Assembly: GCF_004103695.1 (NCBI RefSeq)
Contig: NZ_CP035280.1
Coordinates: 2,914,001 to 2,978,000, forward strand
Origin: Clostridium sp. JN-9
GTDB taxonomy: Bacteria; Bacillota; Clostridia; Clostridiales; Clostridiaceae
Direction: 5' to 3'
Length of the DNA: 64,000 nt
Shown: one piece after another, positions 54,766 through 63,153 of the stretch
Numbering within the stretch: the stretch's first letter is position 1
Layout: every line of letters starts with the position of its first letter
Program-made: the position numbers and the translations under genes
The notes under the pieces: generated by a model
Told to the model about the DNA's origin: nothing
Seen by the model: only the letters and a program-made list of their open reading frames with translations
Database searches by the model: none

Positions 54766-55296
54766 TTAACTTACAAATTCCATTCCCTTTTCAATAGCTT
54801 CTTTATTAATATCAAAGAAACTTTCTTTGCCATGAGCTTTTAAAGCATCAAGCAATTGATCAGTGGAAACGATTCCTGTCTTTTTAACCAATGCACCAAG
54901 CAATATCATGTTTGCGATTTTTTTGCTTCCCATCTTCTCTGCAATGGTCTGAGCAGGAATAGCTATAATCTCAAGATCATTTCTCACAGGCATTCTGTCA
55001 ACTAAGTCTGAATCCATTACTATTAACCCGCCGGAATTCACTGCTTCTTCAAACTTATCCAGTGAAGGTCTGTTCATAACAATAAGAGTATCAGCTTTTG
55101 TAACTATAGGAGACCCTATAGATTCATTTGTGAGAATAACTGAGCAGTTGGCAGTGCCTCCTCTCATCTCAGGTCCATATGATGGCAGCCATGAAACATT
55201 TAAATCAGCATCCATACCAGCGTAAGCCAGAAACTTACCCATGGAAAGTATGCCCTGACCTCCAAAACCAGCAAATATCAATTCTTGTGATGCCAT
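54766..55296 (-). CDS. 2-oxoacid:ferredoxin oxidoreductase, gamma subunit (VorC/KorC type)
   Basis: 176 residues. FAGFGGQGILSMGKFLAYAG at the start and WLPSYGPEMRGGTANCSV are the gamma-domain hallmarks that bind the CoA part of the reaction. It ends the operon; its start directly follows the beta-subunit stop. With the other subunits it forms a four-subunit enzyme that converts a 2-oxoacid plus CoA to acyl-CoA, CO2 and reduced ferredoxin. Confidence 0.9.
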   Translation of the reverse strand: MASQELIFAGFGGQGILSMGKFLAYAGMDADLNVSWLPSYGPEMRGGTANCSVILTNESIGSPIVTKADTLIVMNRPSLDKFEEAVNSGGLIVMDSDLVDRMPVRNDLEIIAIPAQTIAEKMGSKKIANMILLGALVKKTGIVSTDQLLDALKAHGKESFFDINKEAIEKGMEFVS

Positions 55297-56046
55297 TTAT
55301 TTCACCTCCGTAGTTATATCCTTTTTTACTCCAAGAGGATAATATGGTATCATATTATCTCTTAGCCACTGGAAAGACTCCTGAGGAGATAATCCCCAGT
55401 TAGTTGGGCATATTGAAAGCACCTCTATTAATGAGAACCCTTTTCCAGCCAATTGATTCTCGAAGGCCTTTTTAATTGCTTTTTTTGCTTTTACTACATT
55501 TGGAACAGTATCCACAGATACTCTTTCTACATAGCAGGCTCCATCCAGTGTTGAAATCATCTCTGATACTCTTATAGGATGTCCTGCAAGTTTAACATCT
55601 CTACCATATGGAGTAGTTTCAGTCACCTGCCCTGGAAGTGTTGTTGGAGCCATTTGTCCTCCAGTCATTCCATAAATGCAGTTGTTTACAAATATTGTAA
55701 CTATATTTTCTCCTCTTGTTGCTGCATGTACTATCTCAGCTGTACCTATTGCAGCAAGATCTCCATCTCCCTGATATGTGAATACTACTGAATCAGGATG
55801 AGTTCTTTTTATTCCTGTTGCCACAGCAGGTGCTCTGCCATGAGCTGCTTCAAACATATCACATGCAAAGTAGTCATATGCCAGCACAGCACAGCCAACT
55901 GGTGCAACACCAATGGTTTTATCTAAAATACCTAATTCATCAATAACCTCTGCCACAAGTCTATGAATGATACCATGAGTACATCCAGGGCAGTAATGTG
56001 TTGGAACATCCAATAATGCTTTTGTAGGTTCAAATACTATTGACAT
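55297..56046 (-). CDS. 2-oxoacid:ferredoxin oxidoreductase, TPP-binding beta subunit
   Basis: 249 residues. HYCPGCTHGIIHRLVAEVIDELG, the thiamine-diphosphate motif GDGDLAAIGTAEIVHAATRGENI with NN (VNNCIYGMTGGQ), and the conserved CPTNWGLSP C-terminal Cys region. It overlaps the alpha subunit gene by one base (ATG within TAATG). The VorA/KorB type cannot be told apart by sequence alone; the neighbouring ptb-buk genes favour branched-chain 2-oxoacids. Confidence 0.92.
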   Translation of the reverse strand: MSIVFEPTKALLDVPTHYCPGCTHGIIHRLVAEVIDELGILDKTIGVAPVGCAVLAYDYFACDMFEAAHGRAPAVATGIKRTHPDSVVFTYQGDGDLAAIGTAEIVHAATRGENIVTIFVNNCIYGMTGGQMAPTTLPGQVTETTPYGRDVKLAGHPIRVSEMISTLDGACYVERVSVDTVPNVVKAKKAIKKAFENQLAGKGFSLIEVLSICPTNWGLSPQESFQWLRDNMIPYYPLGVKKDITTEVK

Positions 56047-57113
56047 TATTTTGCACCTCCTACCATAGCCTTTACTTTAGCTAATATATCTGATGGATCC
56101 GGAACCATTCCGCCAGTTCTTCCATAGAAATCTACCGGCTTTCTTCCATTCACTGAAAGTCTTACATCTTCAACCATCTGTCCGCAGCTCATTTCCACTG
56201 ACAAATAGCCATGCTTTGTATTATTTACAGTTTTTTCAAAAGCCTCTGCTGGATATGGCCATAATGTAATTGGCCTTATGAGACCAACCTTTATTCCTTC
56301 CTTTTCAGCCATCTTTATTACATTCTTACATATTCTTGAGGTAGTTCCGTAAGCAACCATGATTAAATCGCAGTCACCTTCACAGTTATACATTTCATAT
56401 CTTGTTTCTTTTTTAGTTATTTCTTTATATTTATCCTGAAGATGCATATTATGTTTCTCTAATACATCGGGTTTTAAATATAAAGAATTAATAACATTAT
56501 GCTTGGCTCTTCCGTTTAAGCCATTTGCTGCCCAGTCTTTTTCAGGTAACTGCTTCTTTTCTCTTTCTTTAAATTCCACAGGTTCCATCATTTGTCCAAG
56601 CATACCATCTCCCATTACCATGCAGGGAGTTCTATATAAATCTGCCACATCAAATGCATCCTGTATTAAATCTACCATTTCCTGTATTGTAGCTGGAGCA
56701 AATACAGGCATTTTATAATCTCCATGTCCTCCGCCTTTAGTAGCCTGGAAATAATCTGACTGCGCTGGCTGTATGCTCCCAAGGCCTGGACCACCTCTAA
56801 CAATATTTATAATTACACATGGCAGTTCAGCACCTGCTATATATGAAATTCCTTCTGATTTTAAACTTATTCCAGGTGAGCTGGAAGATGTCATACTTCT
56901 TACACCGGAGCCTGCTGCTCCATATACCATATTTATTGCAGCGACTTCACTTTCTGCCTGAAGAAATACTCTGCCAATCTTAGGCATCTTTCTTGACATA
57001 TATGCAGCTACTTCAGTCTGTGGGGTAATTGGATAACCGAAGAAGCATTGACAGTTTGCTCTTATAGCAGCTTCTCCTATGGCTTCGTTACCCTTCATTA
57101 ATACTTTTTCCAT
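56046..57113 (-). CDS. vorB: 2-oxoacid:ferredoxin oxidoreductase, alpha subunit (VorB type)
   Basis: 355 residues. GNEAIGEAAIRANCQCFFGYPITPQTEVAAYM is the N-terminal signature, followed by FLQAESEVAAINMVYGAAGSGVRSMTSSSSPG with the catalytic-site Glu, and NIVRGGPGLGSIQPAQSDYFQATKGGGHGDY. This matches proteins annotated as 3-methyl-2-oxobutanoate dehydrogenase subunit VorB. It would act on 2-oxoisovalerate and related branched-chain oxoacids. 2-oxoglutarate is the main alternative. Confidence 0.88.
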   Translation of the reverse strand: MEKVLMKGNEAIGEAAIRANCQCFFGYPITPQTEVAAYMSRKMPKIGRVFLQAESEVAAINMVYGAAGSGVRSMTSSSSPGISLKSEGISYIAGAELPCVIINIVRGGPGLGSIQPAQSDYFQATKGGGHGDYKMPVFAPATIQEMVDLIQDAFDVADLYRTPCMVMGDGMLGQMMEPVEFKEREKKQLPEKDWAANGLNGRAKHNVINSLYLKPDVLEKHNMHLQDKYKEITKKETRYEMYNCEGDCDLIMVAYGTTSRICKNVIKMAEKEGIKVGLIRPITLWPYPAEAFEKTVNNTKHGYLSVEMSCGQMVEDVRLSVNGRKPVDFYGRTGGMVPDPSDILAKVKAMVGGAK

Positions 57114-57134
57114 GGATTGTCCCCTCCTATTATA

Positions 57135-57344
57135 TTATTTCTCCACAGTAATTACACAATCAGGACACATTCTTGCACAGAATGCACATGCTATGCATTC
57201 TTTCATTTTTTCTTCAGTTATAGTTGCAGAATGATATCCTTTGATATTAAGCTTTTCAGAAAAACTTATGATTTTCTTTGGACAAACTACAACACAATTA
57301 CCGCAGCCCTTACATCTTTCTTCTCTAAAAGTTACCTTTGCCAT
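57135..57344 (-). CDS. 2-oxoacid:ferredoxin oxidoreductase, delta (2[4Fe-4S] ferredoxin) subunit
   Basis: 69 residues with two cluster motifs: CKGCGNCVVVCPKK and CIACAFCARMCPDC. It passes electrons from the thiamine site to soluble ferredoxin. It lies 21 bases before the alpha subunit, as usual in four-subunit Vor/Kor operons. GGAGGG precedes the ATG. Confidence 0.92.
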   Translation of the reverse strand: MAKVTFREERCKGCGNCVVVCPKKIISFSEKLNIKGYHSATITEEKMKECIACAFCARMCPDCVITVEK

Positions 57345-57358
57345 ACCATTTCCCTCCT

Positions 57359-58036
57359 TTAATAATTTTCATCTTTCATCCATGGTGTTTTCATATAAAT
57401 ATTAATGGGCAGTATATCACCATGAACTTTTCCCCTTATATTGTCTTCAAGATCTTTTCTGCAAACTGTGTATTTATAAGGTATGTTAATTTTTTTACTT
57501 AGTTCCGATACTAATTTGTCTCCTTTCAAAATATCTTTTTCTGAAGTTTCATATGACATATTAGTATTTGATACTAAATAATTAACTTTTAACCTTGAAG
57601 ATTTCTCTATGGTCCTTAAATATTCAATGGTACTTTCTGTGTCTGAAGTCAGCGGCCTGTTATTATTTATTACGAAGAACATATTATATGGTTCTTCCTT
57701 AAAGTATTTATTATATTGCCCTAATACCACAGCCCCTAAATCATCACCGCCCACATCCATGACTACCTGATAACTTTTGTCATTGAAAACAGCATAGACT
57801 TCCGGGGTCACAACCATTAATTCTGCATTTGACAAATCTGGATTTGATGCAATTACCCTAACCCCCTGTTGTTCTAAAGTTTTTCTTACATCTCTTGTAC
57901 AAAAATATGGGTTTACAATATCTACATCTACAATAGCGGTTTTATTTCCTTCTTTAGCCAGCTTAATTGCATAATTAATTGCAATTTCAGTCTTGCCGCT
58001 GCCAAAATGTCCTGTGAATACATTTATTCTACTCAA
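57359..58036 (-). CDS. P-loop ATPase (MinD/ParA-like) of the vor operon
   Basis: 225 residues. GHFGSGKTEIAINYA is a Walker A with the deviant start of MinD/CobQ-like proteins; VDVDIVNPYFCTRDVRKTL follows as switch I, and MDVGGDDLGAVVLGQY as switch II. It starts at TTG (58036) with AGAGGTG upstream. First gene of the vor operon, 14 bases before the ferredoxin subunit. It is a frequent neighbour of such genes but has no established role; metallocluster assembly or a regulatory link is inference. Confidence 0.7.
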   Translation of the reverse strand: MSRINVFTGHFGSGKTEIAINYAIKLAKEGNKTAIVDVDIVNPYFCTRDVRKTLEQQGVRVIASNPDLSNAELMVVTPEVYAVFNDKSYQVVMDVGGDDLGAVVLGQYNKYFKEEPYNMFFVINNNRPLTSDTESTIEYLRTIEKSSRLKVNYLVSNTNMSYETSEKDILKGDKLVSELSKKINIPYKYTVCRKDLEDNIRGKVHGDILPINIYMKTPWMKDENY

Positions 58037-58272
58037 GCAATCACCTCTTTTAAATTCTTAAACCCTTTGAATTATTCTAAATCTGCATTTTAAAAAGTAT
58101 TGAAATCGTATACATAAAGATGATTATGTGTGTATAGAACTGCAATAATTTTCCTACTAATATATGTTATTTATCCCAAATTCAATTATATCATATTATA
58201 ATTTAATAATCTAACAAAATTTTATTTTTTTATGAAAATTAAATGATTTATTTCATAATAGCTTCTAAGTAC

Positions 58273-58315
58273 AAGTAATAATGCAGAATCAGCACTAGCC
58301 AATTCTGCATTACTT
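58273..58315. repeat. Terminator-like inverted repeat after buk
   Basis: AAGTAATAATGCAGAAT pairs with ATTCTGCATTACTT (one bulge) around a 12-base loop. There is no T-run, so termination would be weak. It separates the buk-ptb-buk unit from the vor unit. Bases 58037-58272 hold no gene. Confidence 0.55.
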
Positions 58316-58334
58316 AAAATACTTATTAAAATTT

Positions 58335-59405
58335 TTATTTATATTCCTTAGCTTCTTCTTCTCCGCTTAGTACTCTAAGTCCGCCTTGTGCTAGTGCAAG
58401 TAATTCATCTTCACCAGGATAAACAGTTATTGGAGCTATAAATGAAACCATTTTTCCTATATCTTCAGTAGCCTGCTTACTGTATGCTATTCCTCCTGTT
58501 AAAATAATTCTGTCTACTTTTCCGTGCAGGACTGCAGCACATTTACCTATCTCTTTACCAAGCTGGTATACAAAAGCATCATATATTAATTTAGCCTTTT
58601 TATCCCCTTTTTCAACTGCAGAAGTCATATCTCTAAAGTCATTTGTATTAAGATATGCAACTATGCCTCCCTTTCCATTGATTTTTTTCATCAATTCTTT
58701 TTCTGTATATTTTCCGCTAAAGCATAATTTTATCAAATCTCCAACTGGAAGCTCTCCTGTTCTTTCTGGAGAAAATGGTCCTTCTCCTATTAGTGCATTA
58801 TTTGTATCAATAATTCTTCCGGCTTTGTGAGCTCCAACAGAAATACCGCCACCCATGTGGGCTACTATTAAGTTCAGATCTGAATATTTTTTCCCGATTT
58901 CCTTAGCATATCTTCTTGCCACTGCCTTTTGATTTAGTGGATGGAATATACATCTTCTTGGGATTTCAGGCATTCCTGAAATTCTTGCAACTTCCTGTAA
59001 TTCATCTACAACTACAGGGTCAACTATAAATGCAGGTATATGTAATGGTTTTGCAATATTATTGGCAATTATGCCTCCTAAATTTGATGCATGCTGTCCC
59101 TGAAATCCTATTTTTAAATCATGAAGCATAGCATCATTAACGCTATAAGTACCGCTTGATATTGGTTTTAATAATCCTCCTCTGCCTACAACAGCATCCA
59201 GAGTATTAATGTCAAAGTCCTTTTTCTTAAGAACATTTAGTATTAATTCCTGTCTAAATTGATATTGATCATATATAGTATCATATTTTCCGATTTCCTC
59301 TGTGGAATGTCTTAAAGTTTCCTCTAAAATTTTAGTTTCATCTTCATACACTCCAATCTTTGTTGAAGTAGAACCAGGGTTAATAATCAATAATTTATAT
59401 GACAT
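58335..59405 (-). CDS. buk: Butyrate kinase-like acyl kinase (copy 1)
   Basis: 356 residues. ASKHA-fold kinase that turns butyryl- or isobutyryl-phosphate plus ADP into acid plus [19 protein letters not shown] at the start, [48 protein letters not shown] and [14 protein letters not shown] match the family. It lies about 40 bases after ptb. The second kinase gene in front of ptb is clearly paralogous. Branched-chain acyl phosphates are probable given the vor operon next door. Confidence 0.9.
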   Translation of the reverse strand: MSYKLLIINPGSTSTKIGVYEDETKILEETLRHSTEEIGKYDTIYDQYQFRQELILNVLKKKDFDINTLDAVVGRGGLLKPISSGTYSVNDAMLHDLKIGFQGQHASNLGGIIANNIAKPLHIPAFIVDPVVVDELQEVARISGMPEIPRRCIFHPLNQKAVARRYAKEIGKKYSDLNLIVAHMGGGISVGAHKAGRIIDTNNALIGEGPFSPERTGELPVGDLIKLCFSGKYTEKELMKKINGKGGIVAYLNTNDFRDMTSAVEKGDKKAKLIYDAFVYQLGKEIGKCAAVLHGKVDRIILTGGIAYSKQATEDIGKMVSFIAPITVYPGEDELLALAQGGLRVLSGEEEAKEYK

Positions 59406-59446
59406 GTTTTTCCCTCCTAAAATCTTTAATAATATATGATTTAGCT

Positions 59447-60358
59447 TTATTTTCTTGACTGTTCTGCAACTAAAGCAGCCATGGCAATTGAATTCATTTT
59501 AGTTTCATGGCTGTCATTTCTTGAAGTTAAAACAACAGGTGCAGCTGTTCCTACCAGTATCCCGCCGTTTTTTGAATCAGATGCATATGTTAATGTTTTA
59601 TACATTATATTTCCTGAATCTATATTTGGTAATAGGAGTATATCTGCCTTTCCTGCTACAGGACCTGTTACTTTTTTATGAGCAGCAGCTTGTTCTGATA
59701 ATGCATTATCCAAAGCTAGTGGTCCATCAACAATACAACCTTTAATCTGTCCTCTGTCACTCATTTTTGACAGTGCAGCTGCATCTAAAGTAGGCTGCAT
59801 TGCAGGATTAACAACTTCAACTGCACATATTGGTGCAACCTTTGGCATTTCTATGCCTACTGCATGAGCAACACTTACTGCATTATTTATTATATCAACC
59901 TTGTCTTTTAATTCTGGATACATATTAAATGCTACATCAGTTAAAAAGATTAATCTGTCAAATTTAGATATTTCAAATACTGCCACATGGGACATTAGCT
60001 TTCCTGTTCTTAAGCCTACTTCTTTATTTAGTACTGCTCTAAGGAAATTAGCTGTATCCACCAAGCCCTTCATCACAATATCTGCCTTACCTGTGGATAC
60101 AAGTTCAACAGCTTTTAATGCAGCTTTTTTCATATCCTTTACATCTACCAGTTCAAACTTAGAAAGATCCATATTAATTTCTTTTGCAACTGCTTTTATC
60201 TTGTCCACATTTCCTACTAAGATTGCATTTGCAATTCCTCTTTCATTTGCATCCTTAACAGCCTCAAGCACTGGTCTGTCTTCAGCTACTGCCACTGCTA
60301 CTTTTTTCATTGGCTGTTCACTGGCCTTTTTTAACAATTCATTAAAACTTTTAATCAT
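59447..60358 (-). CDS. ptb: Phosphate butyryltransferase
   Basis: 303 residues. Converts acyl-CoA plus phosphate to acyl-phosphate plus Co[58 protein letters not shown], and [18 protein letters not shown] are family marks. I use ATG 60358, which has GAGGTG upstream and overlaps the end of the upstream buk gene by eight bases; the longer open start adds 14 residues in lysine-rich, non-conserved sequence. Middle gene of buk-ptb-buk. Confidence 0.93.
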   Translation of the reverse strand: MIKSFNELLKKASEQPMKKVAVAVAEDRPVLEAVKDANERGIANAILVGNVDKIKAVAKEINMDLSKFELVDVKDMKKAALKAVELVSTGKADIVMKGLVDTANFLRAVLNKEVGLRTGKLMSHVAVFEISKFDRLIFLTDVAFNMYPELKDKVDIINNAVSVAHAVGIEMPKVAPICAVEVVNPAMQPTLDAAALSKMSDRGQIKGCIVDGPLALDNALSEQAAAHKKVTGPVAGKADILLLPNIDSGNIMYKTLTYASDSKNGGILVGTAAPVVLTSRNDSHETKMNSIAMAALVAEQSRK

Positions 60359-61445
60359 TAATCTGCACCTCTTCCTCGTATACTTTGTATTTTTCTTCAC
60401 CTTTTATTATTCTTAAAGCTCCTTGTGCTAATGCAAACATTTCGTCTTCTCCAGGCACTATTTCCACAGGCGCTATAAAACTAATCATGTCTGATATCCA
60501 TTTTGTAAGTCTTTTATTGTAAGCCATGCCTCCTGTTAATATAATTGCATCTACTTTACCAAATAGTACTGTTGACATTGCTCCAATTTCTTTTCCCAAT
60601 TGATATGCCATGGCCTTTAAAATTAATTCTGCCTTTTTATCTCCGCTTTCAATTAATTTATCCACTACTCTTCCATCATTGGTTCCAAGGTAACCCATGA
60701 GTCCGCCTAAGTTGTGAGCCTTCCTTTTAAGTTCATTATAAGTATATTTCCCGCTGTAAGCCATTTTTACCACTTCTGAAGCAGGCAGCCCTCCAGCTCT
60801 TTCTGGTGAAAAAGGTCCTTCTTCATTAGCATTATTTGCATCCAGTATTCTTCCGTTTTTCACTGGGGATACTGAAATTCCTCCTCCTATATGTGCCACC
60901 ACATAAGAGCTGTTGTTGAATTTTTTACCTAGTTTTAGACATGTTTTCCTTGTAACAGCTTTAATATTAAGTGCATGCACCAGAGATCTCCTTGGAATAT
61001 CCGGCAGCCCGGAAATCCTTGCCTTATCCTGATACTCATCTACTGATACAGGATCCACTATAAAGGCATTAACCCCTGCCAGATCAGCTATGTCCTTAGC
61101 AATTATTCCGCCTAAATTTGACGCATGCTGCCCCTGATATCCTCTTTTTAAATCTTCCAGCATTTTATCGGTAACTATGTAAGTCCCGCCAGGCATTGGT
61201 CTTAAGAGTCCTCCTCTGCCAACTACCACTGATATTTGTTCTAATTTAATTTTATTCTCATTAAGCCAATTTAAAATTACATTTTCCCTCATTTGTCTTT
61301 GGTCATAAATAGTTTTATATTTATTTATTTCATCTATGTCATGAGATAGATTTTCGCTTAAAATACACTGTTCTTCTTTAAATAAAGAAATTTTTGTAGA
61401 TGTGGAACCTGGATTTATTGCTAATATAAATTCCCCTTTATTCAT
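60351..61445 (-). CDS. buk: Butyrate kinase-like acyl kinase (copy 2)
   Basis: 364 residues, paralogue of the kinase at 58335. [72 protein letters not shown], and GGMAYNKRLTKWISDMI. ATG 61445 has GGGGTG six bases upstream and a strong promoter at 61462-61489; an ATG three codons earlier is possible. First gene of the unit. Having two kinases around one phosphotransferase suggests different acyl specificities or a heteromer. Confidence 0.9.
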   Translation of the reverse strand: MNKGEFILAINPGSTSTKISLFKEEQCILSENLSHDIDEINKYKTIYDQRQMRENVILNWLNENKIKLEQISVVVGRGGLLRPMPGGTYIVTDKMLEDLKRGYQGQHASNLGGIIAKDIADLAGVNAFIVDPVSVDEYQDKARISGLPDIPRRSLVHALNIKAVTRKTCLKLGKKFNNSSYVVAHIGGGISVSPVKNGRILDANNANEEGPFSPERAGGLPASEVVKMAYSGKYTYNELKRKAHNLGGLMGYLGTNDGRVVDKLIESGDKKAELILKAMAYQLGKEIGAMSTVLFGKVDAIILTGGMAYNKRLTKWISDMISFIAPVEIVPGEDEMFALAQGALRIIKGEEKYKVYEEEVQIND

Positions 61446-61461
61446 AATATACACCCCATAG

Positions 61462-61489
61462 TTTATATTTTAACAAATAAAATTGTCAA
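61462..61489 (-). promoter_or_regulatory. Promoter of the buk-ptb-buk operon
   Basis: TTGACA (61484-61489) and TATAAA (61462-61467) are 16 bases apart on the minus strand. The distance to the buk start is about 20 bases. Confidence 0.7.
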
Positions 61490-61554
61490 AACTTTATTTT
61501 TCAGAATATTTAATATATTTTATAAATATAGATATAAAGTAAATCAGCCATTTA

Positions 61555-63153
61555 CTAAATAGAATTATATAGTTTCATTATGTTTTCAGAAACCTTTAAT
61601 CCATCCACAGCAGCAGATATAATTCCCCCTGCAAAGCCAGCTCCTTCACCACATGGATACAGCCCCTCTGCTGAAATGCTTTCTAATCTGTCATTTCTTT
61701 CTATTCTTACAGGAGCCGAAGTCCTGGTTTCAATACCAGTTAAAATTCCATTACTTGTGGCAAATCCAGTTATTTTTTTATCAAACTGAATCAATCCTTC
61801 TTTTAATGTTTCTATAACGTATGGAGGCAGACATTGTCTTAAATCTCTGAATTCATATCCAGGTTTATAACTTGGTTTTATACTTCCTATTTTCATGCTT
61901 ATTTCATCATTTAAAAAATCTTCAATAAGCTGAACAGGAGCAATATAATTACCTCCACCCAGCTTATATGCCAGGTTTTCATAATGCCTTTGAAACTCCA
62001 TACCGCTAAGAGGGTTATTCCCCTGAAAATCATTAGGTCCTACTGTTACAACTATTGCTGAGTTTGCATTTTCTTTATTTCTTTTATAATTACTCATACC
62101 ATTTATGGCAAGCCTGTTTTCCTCGGAGGAAGCAGCTACCACTTCTCCACCTGGACACATACAGAAGCTGTATACGCCTCTTCCAGTTTTTTTGCTGGTA
62201 TAAGTTAATCTGTAGTCTGCTGCTTTTAATCTTGGATGGGAAGCATATTGTCCATATTGATTTTCATTTATTAATTTTTGACTGTGCTCACATCTCACTC
62301 CAATAGCAAATGGTTTTACAGTTAAAAGTATACCACTTTTGTAAAGCATTTCATAAGTATCTCTTGAACTGTGTCCAATAGCTAATATTAATACTTCGCA
62401 GGGTATCTCCTCTCCGTTTACTATGATACTTTTAATTTTTTTATCTTTTATTCTCAATTGTTGAAGCCTGCTGTTAAATCTGATTTCGCCGCCAAGTCTT
62501 TCAATCTCTTCTCTTATGTTTTTTACCACCCCTTTTAATATGTCAGTGCCTATATGAGGCTTGCCATTATATATTATTTCTTCCGGAGCCCCAAACCTGA
62601 CAAACTGCTGAAGTACATAGTCGCACCTTGGATCTTTAATTCTTGTTGTTAGCTTTCCATCTGAAAAAGTGCCGGCTCCCCCCTCTCCAAATTGAACATT
62701 GGATTCTAAATTTAATCTTCCGGTTTTCCAGAATTCTTCTACGGATTTAGTTCTGGTTTCCACATCCTCTCCTCTCTCTATAATTAAAGGCTTAAAACCC
62801 TTTTGCGCCATTAAAAGACCGGCAAACATTCCTGCCGGTCCCATACCTACTATCACTGGTCTGCTGCTGAGTTTTTTTGTCCCCAGCTGAAAGTCAGCCT
62901 CATATTTTTCTTTTTCAAGTTTAATATTATTATCATGAAGCCTTGAAACGATTCTCTCCTCGTTTTCACAGCTTAATTCTACAGTATAATTAAACTTAAT
63001 AGTATTCCTTCTCCTGGCATCTATAGACTCTCTGAGTATTTTAAAATTTTTAATATACTCATCCTTTATTTTAAGCTTTTGTGAAGCTTTTTTTCTTAAT
63101 AAATTGATATCTTCATCAATATCTAAAATTATATTGCTTACTCTAATTGCCAT
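61555..63153 (-). CDS. FAD-dependent dehydrogenase of COG2509 type
   Basis: 532 residues. An N-terminal ~95-residue domain is followed by a dinucleotide-binding motif VIVGMGPAGMFAGLLMAQKG (about 98-117), NLESNVQFGEGGAGTFSDGKLTTRI, AIGHSSRDTYEML, FCMCPGGEVVAASSEE, and the C-terminal GLYPCGEGAGFAGGIISAAVDG that closes the flavin site. The biochemical role is unknown. It overlaps the stop of cdaR by 11 bases and is often its neighbour in clostridia, so translational coupling is likely. Confidence 0.85.
   Translation of the reverse strand: MAIRVSNIILDIDEDINLLRKKASQKLKIKDEYIKNFKILRESIDARRRNTIKFNYTVELSCENEERIVSRLHDNNIKLEKEKYEADFQLGTKKLSSRPVIVGMGPAGMFAGLLMAQKGFKPLIIERGEDVETRTKSVEEFWKTGRLNLESNVQFGEGGAGTFSDGKLTTRIKDPRCDYVLQQFVRFGAPEEIIYNGKPHIGTDILKGVVKNIREEIERLGGEIRFNSRLQQLRIKDKKIKSIIVNGEEIPCEVLILAIGHSSRDTYEMLYKSGILLTVKPFAIGVRCEHSQKLINENQYGQYASHPRLKAADYRLTYTSKKTGRGVYSFCMCPGGEVVAASSEENRLAINGMSNYKRNKENANSAIVVTVGPNDFQGNNPLSGMEFQRHYENLAYKLGGGNYIAPVQLIEDFLNDEISMKIGSIKPSYKPGYEFRDLRQCLPPYVIETLKEGLIQFDKKITGFATSNGILTGIETRTSAPVRIERNDRLESISAEGLYPCGEGAGFAGGIISAAVDGLKVSENIMKLYNSI

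Noticed and set aside
58273-58315. Strong intrinsic terminator after buk
   Set aside because: The stem is good but no T-run follows on the minus strand, so I list it only as an inverted repeat.
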